From positions 1 to 64,000 of the forward strand of contig PUHN01000014.1 of assembly GCA_002967695.1 (NCBI GenBank): 64,000 nt of DNA, written 5' to 3'. Below are positions 46,515 to 56,444 of the stretch, in pieces. The translations under genes were made by a program, and so were the position numbers. The stretch is from Rhodobacteraceae bacterium WD3A24. GTDB lineage: Bacteria; Pseudomonadota; Alphaproteobacteria; Rhodobacterales; Rhodobacteraceae. The notes under the pieces were generated by a model that saw nothing but the letters and a program-made list of their open reading frames with translations, was not told the DNA's origin and did not search any database. Position 1 is the first letter of the stretch; every line of letters begins with the position of its first letter.

Positions 46515-47336
46515 ATGCCGATGCCGTCGATCGCACTCAACCACATGACCACGCCGCGGCTGGGCTGGCGGGCGGTGATTGATCTGGCCGCCGGACTCGG
46601 CTGCGCCGGGGTGGAGCTGCGCAACGACCTGGGCGGGCCGCTCTTTGCCGGCGACGCGCCCTGGGAGGTCGGCGCCCATGCCCGCCGGGCCGGCATCGCG
46701 ATCTTCGCCCTCGCCCAAATCGAACGTTTCAACGACTGGACCGATGCGCGTGCGGCCGAGGCGGAGGCGCTGCTCGATGCCGCGGCGCGCTGCGGAGCAC
46801 GCGGGGTGGCCCTGATCCCGCGCAATGACGGGCGCGGGACCGGCAACGGCGAGCGTCAGGCCAACCTCCGGCTGGCCTTGCGCGAACTCGCTCCGATGCT
46901 TGCGGCGCACGATCTCGCGGGGTTCGTCGAGCCGCTGGGATTCGAGACGTCGAGCCTGCGCGACAAGGCCGACGCTGTGGACGCGATGGAGGCGGTCGAT
47001 CCCGCCCGCTTTCTCCTCGTCCACGATACGTTTCATCATCACCTTGCGGGCGGCGGGCCGGTTTTCGCCGAACACACCGGGATCGTCCACATATCGGGCG
47101 TCGACGATCCGGTGCCCTCCATCGCCGAGATGCGCGACGAACATCGCGGTCTCGTGGGCGCGGGGGATCGGCTGGGCACCGTCGAGCAGATCGCCGCCCT
47201 GCTGGCCGCGGGCTATTCGGGCGCGCTCTCGATGGAGAGCTTCGCGCCCTCCGTTCACGCCCTGCAGGCCCCCGATGTCGCCCTCGCCGAGAGCTTCGAG
47301 TTCGTCCGCGCCAGGCTCGCCGCGCCGGCGGCCTGA
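46515..47336 (+). CDS. Sugar phosphate isomerase/epimerase TIM-barrel protein, MocC-like
   Basis: This 273-residue AP-endonuclease-2 type TIM barrel has the expected metal-site strands: FVEPLGFET, LVHDTFHHHL, IVHISGVDDP and SMESFAPSV. MocC-type and IolI/IolE-type isomerases share this fold; the context next to a moc-like set suggests MocC or an inosose isomerase. The ATG at 46515 follows GGAGGAGG; an upstream in-frame ATG adds a non-family extension. A short gap of 69 bases leads to the transporter genes. Confidence 0.82.
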   Translation: MPMPSIALNHMTTPRLGWRAVIDLAAGLGCAGVELRNDLGGPLFAGDAPWEVGAHARRAGIAIFALAQIERFNDWTDARAAEAEALLDAAARCGARGVALIPRNDGRGTGNGERQANLRLALRELAPMLAAHDLAGFVEPLGFETSSLRDKADAVDAMEAVDPARFLLVHDTFHHHLAGGGPVFAEHTGIVHISGVDDPVPSIAEMRDEHRGLVGAGDRLGTVEQIAALLAAGYSGALSMESFAPSVHALQAPDVALAESFEFVRARLAAPAA

Positions 47337-47405
47337 ATGCGGATTTCCGGCAGACAAACTGACTCAAAAGCGATGCCGCCGGACGTCGCGAATGGGAGGA
47401 GAAAG

Positions 47406-48350
47406 ATGAAGAAGACCCTGATGGCCGCAGGCCTGACCGCCATGATGTCGACCGCCGCAGCCGGAGAGACCATCGGCGTGTCGATGGCGCTGTTCGACGA
47501 CAACTTCCTGACGGTGCTGCGCAACGGCATGTCGGACTATGTCGACACCCTCGACGACGTCGATATCCAGATACTGGATGCGGAAAACGATGTCGGCGAG
47601 CAGCTCAACCAGATCGAGAATTTCGCCGCCTCGGGCGTTGACGCGATGATCGTCAATCCCGTCGACACCAGCGCGACCGCGGCGATGACCCAGGCCGCAG
47701 CCAGCGCCGGCGTGCCGCTGGTCTATGTCAACCGCCAGCCGGTCAACCTGAGCGCCCTTCCCGACAACCAGGCTTTCGTGGGCTCAAACGAGGTCGAGTC
47801 GGGCACGCTCGAGACATTCGAGATCTGCAAGCTTCTGCGCGGGCAGGGCCTGACCGACGGCGCGCAGGCCGTGGTGCTGATGGGCGAGTTGTCCAACCAG
47901 GCCGCCCAGCAGCGCACCGCCGACATTCACGACGTGCTCGAACTGGAGATGTGCAACTTCATCGAGATCGTCGAGGAGCAGACCGCGAATTGGCGACGCA
48001 CCGAGGCCGCGGACCTGATGAGCAACTGGCTGTCCGCCGGAACGGAGTTCGACGCGGTGATCTCCAACAACGACGAGATGGCCATCGGCGCGATCCAGGC
48101 GATGCAGAATGCCGGCATGGATGTCGAGGAAATCGTTGTCGGCGGCGTGGACGCGACGCGCGACGCGCTGCTGCAGATGCAGCAGGGCAATCTGGACGTG
48201 ACGGTGTTCCAGAACTCCGCCGGCCAGGGTGAAGGGGCTGTCGACACGGCGCTTGCGCTGGCGCGCGGCGAGGACGTGGCGCGGACCATCTATGTGCCGT
48301 TCGAACTCGTCACGCCCGAGAACATGGACGACTACATGCAGGCCAACTGA
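47406..48350 (+). CDS. Sugar/polyol ABC transporter substrate-binding protein
   Basis: This 314-residue periplasmic binding protein of the ribose/inositol (type I fold) class has a signal peptide (MKKTLMAAGLTAMMSTAAAG). The mature domain starts ETIGVSMALFDDNFLTVLRNG and contains DAMIVNPVDTSATAAMTQAAASAG and the hinge SNNDEMAIGAIQAMQNAG. It is the counterpart of MocB or the inositol-binding protein IbpA. GGAGGA stands before the ATG. A hairpin between it and the permease gene may raise its message level. Confidence 0.9.
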   Translation: MKKTLMAAGLTAMMSTAAAGETIGVSMALFDDNFLTVLRNGMSDYVDTLDDVDIQILDAENDVGEQLNQIENFAASGVDAMIVNPVDTSATAAMTQAAASAGVPLVYVNRQPVNLSALPDNQAFVGSNEVESGTLETFEICKLLRGQGLTDGAQAVVLMGELSNQAAQQRTADIHDVLELEMCNFIEIVEEQTANWRRTEAADLMSNWLSAGTEFDAVISNNDEMAIGAIQAMQNAGMDVEEIVVGGVDATRDALLQMQQGNLDVTVFQNSAGQGEGAVDTALALARGEDVARTIYVPFELVTPENMDDYMQAN

Positions 48351-48367
48351 TCGCCGATCCGGCCGGT

Positions 48368-48395
48368 CCGGGGCGGCGGCCATGCCACGCCCCGG
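48368..48395 (+). terminator. Stem-loop between binding protein and permease genes
   Basis: CCGGGGCG at 48368-48375 and CGCCCCGG at 48388-48395 form an 8-base GC stem with a 12-base loop, 17 bases after the binding-protein stop. There is no T tract. Stem-loops in this position commonly protect the upstream message so the binding protein is made in excess. Confidence 0.45.
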
Positions 48396-48435
48396 CCCGC
48401 GCACGCGATCGCGCATCGCCTTGGGAGGAAGAACG

Positions 48436-49485
48436 ATGGCCGAGCTCACCTCGCAATCGGTCGAAGGCGGCGAGAGCCCGCGCAGGCGCCGCCACTGGCC
48501 GGCCGAACTCAATGCCCTGATCGGGCTCGTCGGTATCGCACTGTTCATAGAAATTCTCGGATGGATATTCGTGGGGCAGAGTTTCCTGCTCAATCTCGCG
48601 CGGCTGCGGATCATGATCCTGCAAGTGGTGGTCATCGGCATCATCGCGGTGGGGGTGACGCAGGTGATCATCACGGGCGGCATCGACCTGTCGTCGGGCT
48701 CGGTCGTGGGGGCGACCGCGATGATCGCGATGAGCTTTGCCCAGGCCGGCGAGATTTACGGCGAGCCCAACACCCGGGCCGTGTTCTGGGAACTCGGCTG
48801 GGTCGATCTGCCGGTCATCGTGCCTCTTGCAGTGGGGCTTGGCGTGGGGCTGCTGGCAGGCTTCATCAACGGCGCCCTGATCGCCTATACCAAGATACCG
48901 CCCTTCATCGCCACGCTGGGCATGATGGTCACCGCCCGCGGCGTGGCCAAATGGTGGACCCGCGGCGAGCCGGTCAGCTTTCCGACCGATCAGTTCGCGG
49001 CGATCGGCCAGGGCATGACCCCCGTTCTCATCTTCGTGGCGGTGGCGGCTCTGTTCTATCTGATCCTGAAATTCACCGTCTACGGAACGCATACCTACGC
49101 CATCGGATCGAACCAGGATGCCGCGCGCATGTCGGGCATCAACGTGGAGCGCCATCTGGTGCTGGTCTATTCGATCGCCGGGCTCCTGTCCGGGCTGGCC
49201 GGCATGGTTGTGGCCGCGCGCGGCCTGACCGCGCAGGCCGGCATGGGCATCATGTACGAACTCGACGCCATCGCCATGGCCGTGATCGGCGGCGTGAGCC
49301 TGGCCGGCGGGCGCGGCTCGATCATGGGGGCGACCATCGGGATGCTGATCTTCGGGGTGATCATTTCGGGATTCACCTTTCTCAGCCTCGACGCCTACTA
49401 CCAGGAGATGATCAAGGGCGCGATCATCGTCGCCGCCGTCGTCCTCGACGTCTGGCGTCAGAAGCGCCGCGCGATGGAGGGATGA
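48436..49485 (+). CDS. Sugar/polyol ABC transporter permease
   Basis: This 349-residue permease of the ribose/xylose/inositol class (BPD_transp_2) has about ten hydrophobic segments. Diagnostic stretches are TGGIDLSSGSVVGATAMIAMS, PPFIATLGMMVTARG, YAIGSNQDAARMSGINV and DAIAMAVIGGVSLAGGRGS. The ATG at 48436 with GGGAGGA upstream is preferred. It is followed one base later by the ATPase gene. Confidence 0.92.
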   Translation: MAELTSQSVEGGESPRRRRHWPAELNALIGLVGIALFIEILGWIFVGQSFLLNLARLRIMILQVVVIGIIAVGVTQVIITGGIDLSSGSVVGATAMIAMSFAQAGEIYGEPNTRAVFWELGWVDLPVIVPLAVGLGVGLLAGFINGALIAYTKIPPFIATLGMMVTARGVAKWWTRGEPVSFPTDQFAAIGQGMTPVLIFVAVAALFYLILKFTVYGTHTYAIGSNQDAARMSGINVERHLVLVYSIAGLLSGLAGMVVAARGLTAQAGMGIMYELDAIAMAVIGGVSLAGGRGSIMGATIGMLIFGVIISGFTFLSLDAYYQEMIKGAIIVAAVVLDVWRQKRRAMEG

Positions 49486-49486
49486 G

Positions 49487-50257
49487 ATGAGCGACGTCAT
49501 TCTCAAGACCGAAGACCTGACCAAGCATTACGGCGGCGTCCAGGCGCTGGAGGGGGCCGATTTCGAGCTGCGCGACGGCGAGCATGTCGCCATCGTCGGT
49601 GACAACGGCGCGGGCAAGTCCACCTTCGTGCGCCAGATCACCGGGGTCGAGCAACGCACGCGCGGCCGCATCTGGTTCGACGGCGAGCAGGTCGAATTCG
49701 ACGGCCCCCTCGACGCCCGCGAGGCCGGCATCGAGACGGTGTTCCAGAATCTCGCGCTGGCCGATGAGCTCGACGTGCCGTCGAACCTGTTTCTCGGGCG
49801 CGAAAAGGTGAAGTTCCGGCTCGGTCCGTTCTCCATTCTCGACCGCAGGGCGATGCGCCAGGACACCGAGGAGGGGCTGCGCCGCACCGGGGTCAAGATT
49901 CCCAAGCTTGACAACGCCATCCGGCATATGTCGGGCGGCCAGCGCCAATGCGTGGCGATCGCCCGCTCGGCGAGCTTCGCCTCACGGCTCATCATCATGG
50001 ACGAGCCCACCGCGGCGCTCGGCGTGCAGGAGACGGCGCAGGTCGAGGGGATCATCCGCAACCTAAAGGAGCGCCGCGTGCCCCTGATCCTGGTCAGCCA
50101 CAACCTGCGGCAGGTCTTCGATCTGGTCGACCGGATCATCGTGTTCCGGCGCGGCCTGCTCGTGGCCGATCTCAATGCCGCGGAGGTCGATGGCAACGAG
50201 GTTGTCAAGCACATCACCGGCGTTGCCAATCAGGACGCCACCGCAACCTTTGCCTGA
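49487..50257 (+). CDS. Sugar/polyol ABC transporter ATP-binding protein, single domain
   Basis: This is a 256-residue ATPase with Walker A (GDNGAGKST), signature MSGGQRQCVAIARSA and Walker B (LIIMDEPTAAL). Most sugar importers of this class have a double-length (about 500-residue) ATPase; here there is a single domain, as in FrcA-type fructose importers, so it must dimerise. It completes the binding protein-permease-ATPase set and is followed three bases later by a decayed SDR gene. Confidence 0.9.
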   Translation: MSDVILKTEDLTKHYGGVQALEGADFELRDGEHVAIVGDNGAGKSTFVRQITGVEQRTRGRIWFDGEQVEFDGPLDAREAGIETVFQNLALADELDVPSNLFLGREKVKFRLGPFSILDRRAMRQDTEEGLRRTGVKIPKLDNAIRHMSGGQRQCVAIARSASFASRLIIMDEPTAALGVQETAQVEGIIRNLKERRVPLILVSHNLRQVFDLVDRIIVFRRGLLVADLNAAEVDGNEVVKHITGVANQDATATFA

Positions 50258-50260
50258 GCC

Positions 50261-50556
50261 ATGGCCGACAGCACGCACATCCACACCCGCCCGGTGATCA
50301 CCAGCGGCGGCCAGGGGCTCGGCCGGGCGGGCGCCGGTGCCGGCTTCGTCCGGGTGGACATGAGCGATGCCGCCGCCGGTACGGCGCGCAGGCGGGCTGG
50401 CATGAGGCAGGCGCCGCCCCGCGGCCCGTGGGCCGTCTCGTCGAATCCGATGATGTCGCGGGGCTGACCGCCGACATGGCCGGCCTCGGCGCGGGCGCCA
50501 TGACCGGGGCCGCCGTCGATTTCGACCAGACGGTCGCGGATGCCCAGCCCGAATGA
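50261..50556 (+). pseudogene. Decayed short-chain dehydrogenase gene
   Basis: Two fragments in different frames look like the ends of one SDR. The first (from ATG 50261) has the cofactor loop VITSGGQGLGRA and a VRVDMSDAAAG strand. The second, ending at the TGA 50554-50556, reads GRLVESDDVAGLT followed by MTGAAVDFDQTV, the classical SDR C-terminus. About 150 residues, including the catalytic Ser/Tyr/Lys region, are missing. The position, three bases after the ATPase stop and 42 before iolG, is that of a former operon member. Confidence 0.6.
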
Positions 50557-50598
50557 AAAACCCGGCCCACGCGCCGGCAGAAAACAAGGACAAGACAG

Positions 50599-51600
50599 AT
50601 GCTTCAATTCGCCATTCTCGGTGCCGGGCGTATCGGCAAGGTGCACGGTGCCGCCATCGCCGACACGCCGGGCGCTGCGCTCGCCGCCGTGGCCGACCCC
50701 GTCGCCGAGGCCGCCCGGTCGCTTGCCCAGGCGCATGACTGCGCCGTGCGCAGCATCGACGATATCGAGGCCGACCCCGCCATCGACGCGGTGGTGATCT
50801 GCACGCCCACCGACACCCATGCCGATCTGATCGAGCGTTTCGCCCGCGCCGGCAAGGCGATCTTCTGCGAGAAACCGATCGACCTTTCCCTCGCGCGGGT
50901 CCGCGCCTGCCTCGGCGTGGTCGAGGAGACGGGCGCGACGCTGATGGTGGGATTCAACCGCCGCTTCGACCCCGATTTCCGCGCCCTCAAGGCCCGTGTC
51001 GAGTCGGGAGTCATCGGCCGGGTCGAGATGGTGACGATCACCTCGCGCGATCCGGCGCCGCCCCCGATCGAATACATCGCGCGCTCGGGCGGCATTTTCC
51101 GCGACATGACCATTCACGACTTCGACGTGGCGCGCTGGCTTCTGGGCGAAGAGGTCGAGACGGTGCAGGCGACGGGATCGGTGCTTGTCGATCCGGCGAT
51201 CGGGGAGGCCGGCGATTACGACAGTGCCAACGTCCTGCTGACCACGGCCGGCGGCCGGCAATGCGTCATCACCAATTCGCGCCGCGCCAGCTACGGCTAT
51301 GATCAGCGGCTGGAGGTGCATGGCTCCGACGGGATGGTCGCAGCCGACAACCGCCACGAGGCCAATATCCGCACCGCCACCGCCGAGGGCATCGCGCAAC
51401 CGCCACTGCTGGACTTTTTCATGACGCGCTATGCCGAGGCCTATCGCGCCGAAATCGCCGCCTTCATCGCCGCGATCGCCGAAGACGCGCCGCCCCCCGC
51501 GACGGGGGCCGACGGGGCGATGGCGCTGGCGCTCGCCGATGCCGCCGGGATTGCCGCGCGCGAGGGGCGCAGCGTCGCGCTGGAGGAGGTCACGCGATGA
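50599..51600 (+). CDS. iolG: Inositol 2-dehydrogenase
   Basis: IolG oxidises myo-inositol to 2-keto-myo-inositol with NAD. The 333-residue Gfo/Idh/MocA protein has FAILGAGRIGKVHGAAI, the catalytic lysine in CEKPIDL, VGFNRRFDPDF and the later IHDFDVARWL with Asp and His of the active site. It is the first intact iol gene of the run and overlaps the iolC fusion by 4 bases. Confidence 0.92.
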   Translation: MLQFAILGAGRIGKVHGAAIADTPGAALAAVADPVAEAARSLAQAHDCAVRSIDDIEADPAIDAVVICTPTDTHADLIERFARAGKAIFCEKPIDLSLARVRACLGVVEETGATLMVGFNRRFDPDFRALKARVESGVIGRVEMVTITSRDPAPPPIEYIARSGGIFRDMTIHDFDVARWLLGEEVETVQATGSVLVDPAIGEAGDYDSANVLLTTAGGRQCVITNSRRASYGYDQRLEVHGSDGMVAADNRHEANIRTATAEGIAQPPLLDFFMTRYAEAYRAEIAAFIAAIAEDAPPPATGADGAMALALADAAGIAAREGRSVALEEVTR

Positions 51601-53510
51601 CGGCGCCCGACCTCGATCTGATCGCGATCGGCCGTTCCTCGGTCGATCTCTACGGCAGCCAGGTCGGCGGGCGTCTCGAAGATATGGGATCGTTCGAGAA
51701 ATACATCGGCGGATCACCCACCAATATCGCCTGCGGCACGGCGCGGCTGGGGCTGCGGCCGGGGCTGATCACCGGCGTCGGCGATGAGCATATGGGCCGC
51801 TTCATCACCGAACAGCTCCGCCGCGAGGGCGTGGAGACCGCCGGCGTCAAGATCGACCCCGAGCGGCTGACGGCGCTGGTGCTGCTCGGCATCCGCGACG
51901 CTGACAGCTTCCCGCTGATCTTCTACCGCGAAAACTGCGCCGATATGGGGCTGTCGGAGGCCGATATCGACCCCGCCTTCGTCGCGCGCGCGCATGCTGT
52001 CGTGGCAACGGGCACGCATCTGAGCCACCCCCGCACCGAGGCCGCGGTGCTCAAGGCGCTGCGTCTGGCACGTGAGGCTGGCCGCAGAACGGCGCTGGAC
52101 ATCGACTACCGCCCCAATCTCTGGGGGCTGGCGGGCCACGGAGCGGGGGAGGAGCGTTTCGTCGAGAGTGCGCAGGTCACCGCGCGGCTGCAGGCGACGC
52201 TGCATCTGTTCGACCTGATCGTGGGCACCGAGGAGGAGTTCCATATCGCCGGCGGTTCCACCGACACGATGGAAGCCCTGCGCGCAGTCCGCGCCGTCTC
52301 CGACGCCGTTCTCGTGTGCAAGCGCGGCCCCATGGGCGCGGCCGCCTTTCCGGGGGCGATTCCCGACAGCCTCGACGGCGGAGAGAGCGGCCCCGGCTTC
52401 CCGATCGAGGTCTTCAATGTCCTCGGTGCGGGCGACGGCTTCATGTCGGGGCTTCTGAGGGGCTGGCTGCGCGGGGCCGACTGGCCGACCAGCCTGACAT
52501 GGGCCAATGCGTGCGGGGCGCTCGCGGTCAGCCGCCACGGCTGCACGCCGGCCTATCCGTCCTGGAGCGAGCTCGAATTCTTTCTCGCCCGCGGGGTAAG
52601 GACGCCGGCGCTGCGCCATGACACCGAACTCGAACAGACCCACTGGGCGACCAACCGCAAGGGCGACTGGTCGCGCTGCCGGGTCTTCGCCTTCGATCAC
52701 CGCAAGCAGATGGAGGAGATCGACGGCGCCACGCCCGACCGCATCGGCGCCTTCAAGCGGCTGTGCCTGCAGGCCGCGCAGGAGGTCGCGGGCGGGGCGC
52801 CCGGCTACGGCATCCTGTGCGACGGCCGGCTGGGCCGCGGCGCGCTGCACGCCGCCGCCGGGCAGGGGTTGTGGATCGGACGCCCCGCCGAGTGGCCCGG
52901 CGCGCGCCCGCTCGAACTCGAGCCCGAGCTCGGCCCCGATTGCGGTGGCCTGCGCGAATGGCCGCGCGACCATGTCGTCAAGTGCCTGTGCTTCGCCCAT
53001 CCCGATGACGACGACGCGATGTGGCAGGCGCAGCTCGCCACCCTCGCGCGGCTTTTCGCAGCGGCGCGGCGCAACAGCCTGGAGGTGCTGTTGGAGGTCA
53101 TCCCGTCGAAGGTCGGGCCGGTCGATGCCGGCACCGCCCCGGCCATCATCGAGCGGGTCTATGATGCGGGCCTCTATCCCGACTGGTGGAAACTCGAACC
53201 GATGACGTCCGACGCGGCCTGGCGGGCCGCCTGCGATGCGATCAATGCGCGCGACGCGCATACGCGGGGGATCGTGGTGCTGGGCCTCGACGCGCCGGCG
53301 CCGGCGCTGGAGGAAAGTTTCGCGATCGCCTCGCGGCACGATCTGGTCAAGGGCTTCGCCGTTGGCCGGACCATCTTCGGCGCGGCCGCGCGCGCGTGGT
53401 TTTCCGGCCAGATCGACAACGAGGCGGCCGTGGCGGACATGGCCGCGCGCTACCGCGCGCTTTGCGATGCGTGGGATCGCGCCCGCGACAGAAAGGAGGC
53501 CGTGGCATGA
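51597..53510 (+). CDS. iolC: 5-dehydro-2-deoxygluconokinase with C-terminal DUF2090 domain
   Basis: This is a 637-residue fusion. The N-terminal half (about 1-330) is a PfkB/ribokinase-type kinase with GGSPTNIACGTARLG and the catalytic NVLGAGDGFMSGLL; it should phosphorylate 5-dehydro-2-deoxygluconate (IolC step). The C-terminal half (about 340-630) is DUF2090, an aldolase-like TIM barrel starting FAFDHRKQM. It may supply the IolJ aldolase step that splits the product into malonic semialdehyde and dihydroxyacetone phosphate. It overlaps iolG and iolD by 4 bases each. Confidence 0.92.
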   Translation: MTAPDLDLIAIGRSSVDLYGSQVGGRLEDMGSFEKYIGGSPTNIACGTARLGLRPGLITGVGDEHMGRFITEQLRREGVETAGVKIDPERLTALVLLGIRDADSFPLIFYRENCADMGLSEADIDPAFVARAHAVVATGTHLSHPRTEAAVLKALRLAREAGRRTALDIDYRPNLWGLAGHGAGEERFVESAQVTARLQATLHLFDLIVGTEEEFHIAGGSTDTMEALRAVRAVSDAVLVCKRGPMGAAAFPGAIPDSLDGGESGPGFPIEVFNVLGAGDGFMSGLLRGWLRGADWPTSLTWANACGALAVSRHGCTPAYPSWSELEFFLARGVRTPALRHDTELEQTHWATNRKGDWSRCRVFAFDHRKQMEEIDGATPDRIGAFKRLCLQAAQEVAGGAPGYGILCDGRLGRGALHAAAGQGLWIGRPAEWPGARPLELEPELGPDCGGLREWPRDHVVKCLCFAHPDDDDAMWQAQLATLARLFAAARRNSLEVLLEVIPSKVGPVDAGTAPAIIERVYDAGLYPDWWKLEPMTSDAAWRAACDAINARDAHTRGIVVLGLDAPAPALEESFAIASRHDLVKGFAVGRTIFGAAARAWFSGQIDNEAAVADMAARYRALCDAWDRARDRKEAVA

Positions 53511-55333
53511 ACACGATCAGGCTGACCGCCGCCCAGGCGCTGGTGCGCTATATCGCGGCGCAGTTCAACGAGGATGGCGAGCGCTTCATCTCCGGTGTGT
53601 GGGCCATTTTCGGCCATGGCAACGTGGCCGGGCTCGGCGAGGCGCTCCACGGCATGGGCGATGCGTTGCCCACCTGGCGGGGGCACAATGAACAGGGCAT
53701 GTGCCACGCCGCCATCGCCTATGCCAAGCAGAGCCGGCGCAACCGGGCGATGGCGGTGACATCGTCGATCGGGCCGGGGGCGACCAACATGGTCACTGCG
53801 GCGGCGCTGGCCCATGTCAACCGGCTGCCGGTTCTGCTGTTGCCCGGCGACGTGTTCGCCGGGCGCGGGCCCGACCCGGTTCTTCAGCAGATCGAGGACT
53901 GGGGCGACGGCACCGTCAGCGCCAATGACAGCTTCCGTCCGGTGAGCCGGTATTTCGACCGGATCACGAGGCCCGAGCAGCTCCTGACCGCCCTGCCGCG
54001 AGCCTTTGCGACGATGACCGACCCCGCCGAGTGCGGCCCAGTCACGCTCGCCCTGTGTCAGGACGTGCAGGCCGAGGCGCATGACTGGCCCGAGAGCTTT
54101 TTCGCGCCGCGCACATGGCATCGCCGCCGCATCCGGCCCGACACGCGGGAAATCGCCCGTGCCGCCGACGCGCTGCGCGCGGCCGAGCGGCCTGTTGTCG
54201 TCGCCGGGGGAGGCGTCCACTACGCCCAGGCGACGGGGGTGCTGCGCGAGTTTGCCGAGGCCCACAACATCCCTGTCGTCGAGACCCAGGCGGGCAAGTC
54301 GGCCCTGCCATGGGATCATCCGCTCAATCTGGGCGGGGTCGGGGTGACGGGTACCGGCGCGGCGAACGACGCCTGCGCGCGGGCCGATGTGATCCTCGGG
54401 GCGGGCACGCGGTTTGCCGATTTCACCACCGGCTCGCGCGCCCTCTTCCGGCATCCGGGCCGACAGCTCATCAGCCTTAACGTGACCGCCTACGACGCCG
54501 CCAAACATGGCGCGCTTCCGATCCAGGCCGACGCCGCCGCCGGGCTCGCCGAGCTTTCCGCCGCGCTGGGCGACCACAGCGCCACCGGCTCCGCCCCCGA
54601 CGCCAAGGCGGCGTGGTTCGCGCAGGTCGATCCGCTGACCGCCGCGCCGGAGGCGGGCGGGAACGACCTGCCGACCGACGCCCAGGTGATCGGCGCCGTC
54701 CAGCGGGCCAGCGGCGAGGACACGGTGATCATGTGCGCTGCCGGCACCATGCCGGGGGAGCTGCACAAGCTGTGGAAGGCGCCGCGCCCGGGCGCCTATC
54801 ACATGGAATACGGCTATTCCTGCATGGGCTACGAGATCGCCGGCGCCATCGGCGTGAAGATGGCCGAGCCCGCACGCGACGTCATCTGCATGGTCGGCGA
54901 CGGCAGCTACATGATGATGAATTCCGAACTCGCGACCGCGGTGATGATGGGCATCAAATTCACCGTGGTTCTGACCGACAATCGCGGCTTCGGCTGCATC
55001 AACCGGCTGCAGGTCGGCTGCGGCGGGGCGGAGTTCAACAACCTGCTCGATCATGCCGCGCATGCGGTGCCGGCCAATATCGACTTCGCCGCTCATGCCG
55101 GTGCCATGGGGGCGGCGGCCGTGCATGTGACCACCATCAATGAACTCGAGACCGCGCTGGAGCGCGCCGGTGCGGCCGAAGGCCCTTTCGTCATCGTCAT
55201 CGACACCGACCCATATCCCGGCACGGAGCCGGGCGGGCACTGGTGGGATGTCGCGGTGCCGGAAGTGTCGGGGCGCGAAGAGGTGCGTGCGGCCCGCGCC
55301 GAATACGAGGCAATCAAGAAGGAACAGGTATGA
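53507..55333 (+). CDS. iolD: 3D-(3,5/4)-trihydroxycyclohexane-1,2-dione hydrolase
   Basis: IolD is the thiamine-diphosphate enzyme that opens the cyclohexane ring in inositol breakdown. The 608-residue protein has the ThDP-enzyme N-terminal domain ([20 protein letters not shown] with the catalytic-Glu region [10 protein letters not shown]) and the C-terminal ThDP-binding motif [19 protein letters not shown] ending in TDN. The ATG 53507-53509 overlaps the iolC stop by 4 bases and follows AAAGGAGG. The next gene iolE also overlaps by 4 bases. Confidence 0.95.
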   Translation: MNTIRLTAAQALVRYIAAQFNEDGERFISGVWAIFGHGNVAGLGEALHGMGDALPTWRGHNEQGMCHAAIAYAKQSRRNRAMAVTSSIGPGATNMVTAAALAHVNRLPVLLLPGDVFAGRGPDPVLQQIEDWGDGTVSANDSFRPVSRYFDRITRPEQLLTALPRAFATMTDPAECGPVTLALCQDVQAEAHDWPESFFAPRTWHRRRIRPDTREIARAADALRAAERPVVVAGGGVHYAQATGVLREFAEAHNIPVVETQAGKSALPWDHPLNLGGVGVTGTGAANDACARADVILGAGTRFADFTTGSRALFRHPGRQLISLNVTAYDAAKHGALPIQADAAAGLAELSAALGDHSATGSAPDAKAAWFAQVDPLTAAPEAGGNDLPTDAQVIGAVQRASGEDTVIMCAAGTMPGELHKLWKAPRPGAYHMEYGYSCMGYEIAGAIGVKMAEPARDVICMVGDGSYMMMNSELATAVMMGIKFTVVLTDNRGFGCINRLQVGCGGAEFNNLLDHAAHAVPANIDFAAHAGAMGAAAVHVTTINELETALERAGAAEGPFVIVIDTDPYPGTEPGGHWWDVAVPEVSGREEVRAARAEYEAIKKEQV

Positions 55334-56232
55334 TCCGTTTCGGCACCAATCCAATCGCCTGGTCGAATGACGACGATCACAGCCTTGGTGCCGAGATCAC
55401 GCTGGAGACCTGTCTCGAACAGGCCGCCGCGATCGGCTTCGAGGGCATCGAGAACGGCCACAAGTTTCCACTCGCACCGGCCGACCTGCGCGCCGCTCTT
55501 GAGCCGCGCGGGCTCGACTTCGTGTCGGCGTGGCATTCGCTGGATCTTCTCTCCGGCACGGTCGAGGCGGAAAAGGCGGCGATTCAGCCGCATCTCGACC
55601 GGCTCAAGGCGATGGGCTGCCGTATCTGCATCGTCTGCGAGACATCGAACGCCATCCACGGGGCGGGCGAGGTGCCGCTCTCGCGCCGTCCGCGGCTCAC
55701 CCCGGCGCAGATGCGCGATTTCGGCGCCGCCGTGGAGGAAATCGCCGCATTTGCGGCTGCGCAGGGGCTTACACTCGTCTATCATCATCACATGGGCACG
55801 GTCGTGGAATCGCCCGCCGATATCGACGCCTTTATGGCCGCCACGGGGCCGGCCACGCGGCTTCTGTTCGACACGGGGCACTGTCTTTTCGGCGGCGGGG
55901 ATCCGCCCGCGGTTCTGGGCCGGCACGGGCGGCGGGTGGCGCATTTCCACGCCAAGAACGTCCGCCACACGGTCCTGGAGCGGGCACGCGCGCTTGACTG
56001 GTCGTTCCTGACGGCGGTGCGCGCGGGGATTTTTACCGTGCCCGGCGATGCGGAGGGTGCTGTCGATTTTCCGGCCTGCCTGCGGCAGGCGGCGGAGGCG
56101 GGCTATGACGGCTGGCTGGTGATCGAGGCCGAACAGGATCCGGCCGAGCGCGACCCGCTCGAATACCAGTCCCTGGGGTTGCGCGCCCTGCGCGCGATGG
56201 CCGCCAGGGCCGGGCTCGGGCGCGCGGCATGA
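55330..56232 (+). CDS. iolE: Inosose dehydratase
   Basis: IolE dehydrates 2-keto-myo-inositol to the trihydroxycyclohexane dione that IolD hydrolyses. The 300-residue TIM barrel has [16 protein letters not shown] at the start, [12 protein letters not shown], the metal-binding [25 protein letters not shown] and [10 protein letters not shown]. Its start overlaps iolD by 4 bases and its end overlaps the small membrane protein gene by 4 bases. Confidence 0.94.
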   Translation: MIRFGTNPIAWSNDDDHSLGAEITLETCLEQAAAIGFEGIENGHKFPLAPADLRAALEPRGLDFVSAWHSLDLLSGTVEAEKAAIQPHLDRLKAMGCRICIVCETSNAIHGAGEVPLSRRPRLTPAQMRDFGAAVEEIAAFAAAQGLTLVYHHHMGTVVESPADIDAFMAATGPATRLLFDTGHCLFGGGDPPAVLGRHGRRVAHFHAKNVRHTVLERARALDWSFLTAVRAGIFTVPGDAEGAVDFPACLRQAAEAGYDGWLVIEAEQDPAERDPLEYQSLGLRALRAMAARAGLGRAA

Positions 56233-56444
56233 GGTTTCTTGATTTCAACGATCCCTTCTACCGCCCCCTGTGGCGGCGCGTGGCGATCACCGCGATCTGC
56301 CTGATCTGGGGGGCGGTGGAATTCGGCGATGGCGAGCCCTTCTGGGGGATACTTTTCAGCGCGCTGGGCGCCTATGCTTTCTGGGGGTTTTTCATCGCCG
56401 CCAGCCCCGATGCCGGACGTTCCCACGAGGAGGATACGCGATGA
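56229..56444 (+). CDS. Small membrane protein inside the iol operon (DUF3329-like)
   Basis: This 71-residue protein has two hydrophobic helices (about residues 17-33 and 39-57) and an N-terminal [13 protein letters not shown] motif resembling DUF3329 proteins. It overlaps iolE by 4 bases upstream and iolB by 4 bases downstream, so it is a genuine operon member. Nothing in known inositol catabolism requires it. A role in transporter assembly or in keeping the pathway at the membrane is conceivable but unsupported. Confidence 0.75.
   Translation: MRFLDFNDPFYRPLWRRVAITAICLIWGAVEFGDGEPFWGILFSALGAYAFWGFFIAASPDAGRSHEEDTR

Noticed and set aside
53450-55354. Minus-strand frame of over 600 codons opposite iolD
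   Set aside because: iolD on the plus strand is complete with ThDP motifs and 4-base overlaps; the opposite frame is compositional.
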